From positions 1 to 5,512 of the forward strand of contig VGOF01000111.1 of assembly GCA_016875975.1 (NCBI GenBank): a stretch of 5,512 nucleotides of DNA. The letters are read 5' to 3'. Of this stretch, positions 4,832-5,512 are shown in pieces. The DNA is from Chloroflexota bacterium. Lineage in GTDB: Bacteria > Chloroflexota > Dehalococcoidia > GIF9 > UBA5629. Positions within the stretch are counted from its first letter, which is position 1. Each line of letters opens with the position of its first letter. The notes under the pieces were generated by a model. It was not told the origin of the DNA and searched no databases. It was given only the letters and a program-made list of their open reading frames with translations. A program made the position numbers and the translations under genes.

Positions 4832-4838
4832 AAGGAGG
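4832..4838 (+). promoter_or_regulatory. Shine-Dalgarno that fixes the PadR gene start
   Basis: AAGGAGG lies 9 bases before the ATG at 4848. An in-frame GTG at 4839 abuts this site with no spacing and would be a poor start, so 4848 is preferred. Confidence 0.85.
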
Positions 4839-4847
4839 GTGAGAGAG

Positions 4848-5345
4848 ATGTTTCACAGGCACATGTTTTCTCACGGCCCGTGGCGTGAGCGATGGTTTCA
4901 AAAGGGAGACCTGAAGTACGTCATCCTCGATTTGGTTAAAGACAAGCCCCGGCATGGCTATGAGATTATCCGCTCCCTCCAGGAGCGCTCCCACGGTTTT
5001 TATAGCCCCAGCCCGGGCTCCGTTTATCCCACACTGCAACTGCTGGAGGAAATGGAGTATGTGAAGTCGGACCAGCAGGACGGTAAAAAAGTATATTCCA
5101 TAACTGAGGAGGGTCTGAAGTTCCTGGAGAAGCGCGAGGAGCACGCCGAGGAAATCAAGAGCCAGATGGAAGACTGGTGGCCTCACGTCGATATGCGGGA
5201 GATGGGAGAGACCATGCGCGAGTTTGGAAACCTGGCCCGGCTGGTGGCAAAGCAGGCTTCCAGAGCCGACTCAGCTAAGATGGAGAAGATTAGAAAGGCC
5301 ATCGCTGATGCTTACAGGGAAATAGAGAAGATTATCTCGGAATAA
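4848..5345 (+). CDS. PadR-family transcriptional regulator
   Basis: A 165-residue regulator. After a His/Arg/Trp-rich N-terminal stretch (MFHRHMFSHGPWRERW) comes the PadR winged helix at about 20-95: GDLKYVILDLV, KPRHGYEIIRSLQE, the signature YSPSPGSVYPTLQLLEEMEYV (52-72), and the wing KKVYSITEEGLKFL (80-93). The C-terminal part (about 95-165) is charged and helical, with coiled-coil-like segments (EKREEHAEEIKSQMEDWW, MEKIRKAIADAYREIEKI), the expected dimerisation arm. PadR proteins are usually repressors of phenolic-acid, drug-efflux or stress genes and of themselves; the effector here cannot be read. It is transcribed away from the ars operon from its own promoter with a dyad operator, and no target gene follows within the window, so a link to arsenic is not shown. 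Confidence 0.93.
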   Translation: MFHRHMFSHGPWRERWFQKGDLKYVILDLVKDKPRHGYEIIRSLQERSHGFYSPSPGSVYPTLQLLEEMEYVKSDQQDGKKVYSITEEGLKFLEKREEHAEEIKSQMEDWWPHVDMREMGETMREFGNLARLVAKQASRADSAKMEKIRKAIADAYREIEKIISE

Positions 5346-5512
5346 ATGCACTTTGTGCTAATGGCTGCCCGGCATGTCCCACCGGAGTTCTTCCCCTTCA
5401 CTTCGTTCGTGGTCAGAATGACGGGAAATCTGTGTTGCGTGAAGGCCATTCGATTATGTCCCGCGTACGGGGAGTCTGAGCAGTGCCCAGATGTACGGGC
5501 CGCCATGTGGAA
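5346..5512. other. Non-coding tail with dispersed-repeat-like segment
   Basis: No convincing gene. Directly after the PadR stop is a small hairpin, GCAC-TTT-GTGC (5348-5358), without a T-tract. On the minus strand 5427-5391 reads TTCCCGTCATTCTGA followed by CGAACGAAGTGAAG, resembling a GTCATTCTGA...GAAGCGAAG-type dispersed repeat seen in many bacterial genomes. GTACGGG occurs twice (5465-5471 and 5493-5499). A leftward reading frame across the region mostly translates this repeat-like DNA and lacks family features. Confidence 0.5.

Noticed and set aside
4506..5186. Long open frame on the minus strand
   Set aside because: Runs opposite the PadR gene and through its promoter; composition is not protein-like and the PadR signature on the plus strand is unambiguous.
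5312..5506. 64-codon minus-strand frame at the right edge
   Set aside because: Mostly a translation of repeat-like non-coding DNA and overlaps the PadR 3' end.

Overview
The window reads as an anaerobic-type bacterial chromosome fragment of roughly balanced GC content. It is dominated by one leftward arsenic-resistance (ars) operon, followed by a short regulatory region and a rightward PadR-type regulator. A bacterial homologue of the archaeal methyltransferase subunit MtrA, corrinoid-flavoured gene content, GTG starts and dispersed hairpin repeats suggest an uncultured or subsurface anaerobe. My best guess is Chloroflexota (Dehalococcoidia-like), but that is recognition by feel, not proof.

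Minus-strand operon, read from 4490 down to 1: a sigma70-type promoter (TTGACA, 17-bp spacer, TAGTAT) overlapped by a 26-bp dyad operator; arsR (4425-4066); a 134-bp gap filled by an imperfect hairpin repeat; an ArsP-type permease (3931-2894); a small CxxC thioredoxin-fold protein (2875-2609); an ArsF-like lipoprotein (2612-2163); an ArsG/CcdA-type six-helix membrane protein (2163-1462); a two-domain PKD/Ig-like lipoprotein (1434-718); a thioredoxin-linked arsenate reductase ArsC (721-326); and an MtrA-like corrinoid-binding methyltransferase subunit (322 to beyond the left edge). From the permease onward, neighbouring genes overlap by 1-4 bases or lie 3-27 bases apart, so they look co-transcribed and partly translationally coupled.

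Proposed joint function: ArsR senses As(III) and derepresses the operon. ArsC reduces arsenate. The thioredoxin-like protein, ArsF-like lipoprotein and ArsG/CcdA-like protein resemble an ArsEFG-type thiol-redox and organoarsenical module. The ArsP-like permease would export trivalent organoarsenicals or a related species. No Acr3 or ArsB pump is present in the window. The MtrA-like protein and the PKD lipoprotein are not standard ars genes and are the most novel part: they suggest a link between corrinoid methyl transfer and arsenic handling.

Region 4426-4847 has no complete gene. It holds the ars promoter and operator, a set of TTTRCC hexamers spaced about one helical turn apart, the 5' piece of a PAS-domain gene (4614-4742), and the promoter and perfect-dyad operator of the PadR gene (4848-5345). 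The last 167 bases hold only repeat-like, non-coding sequence.
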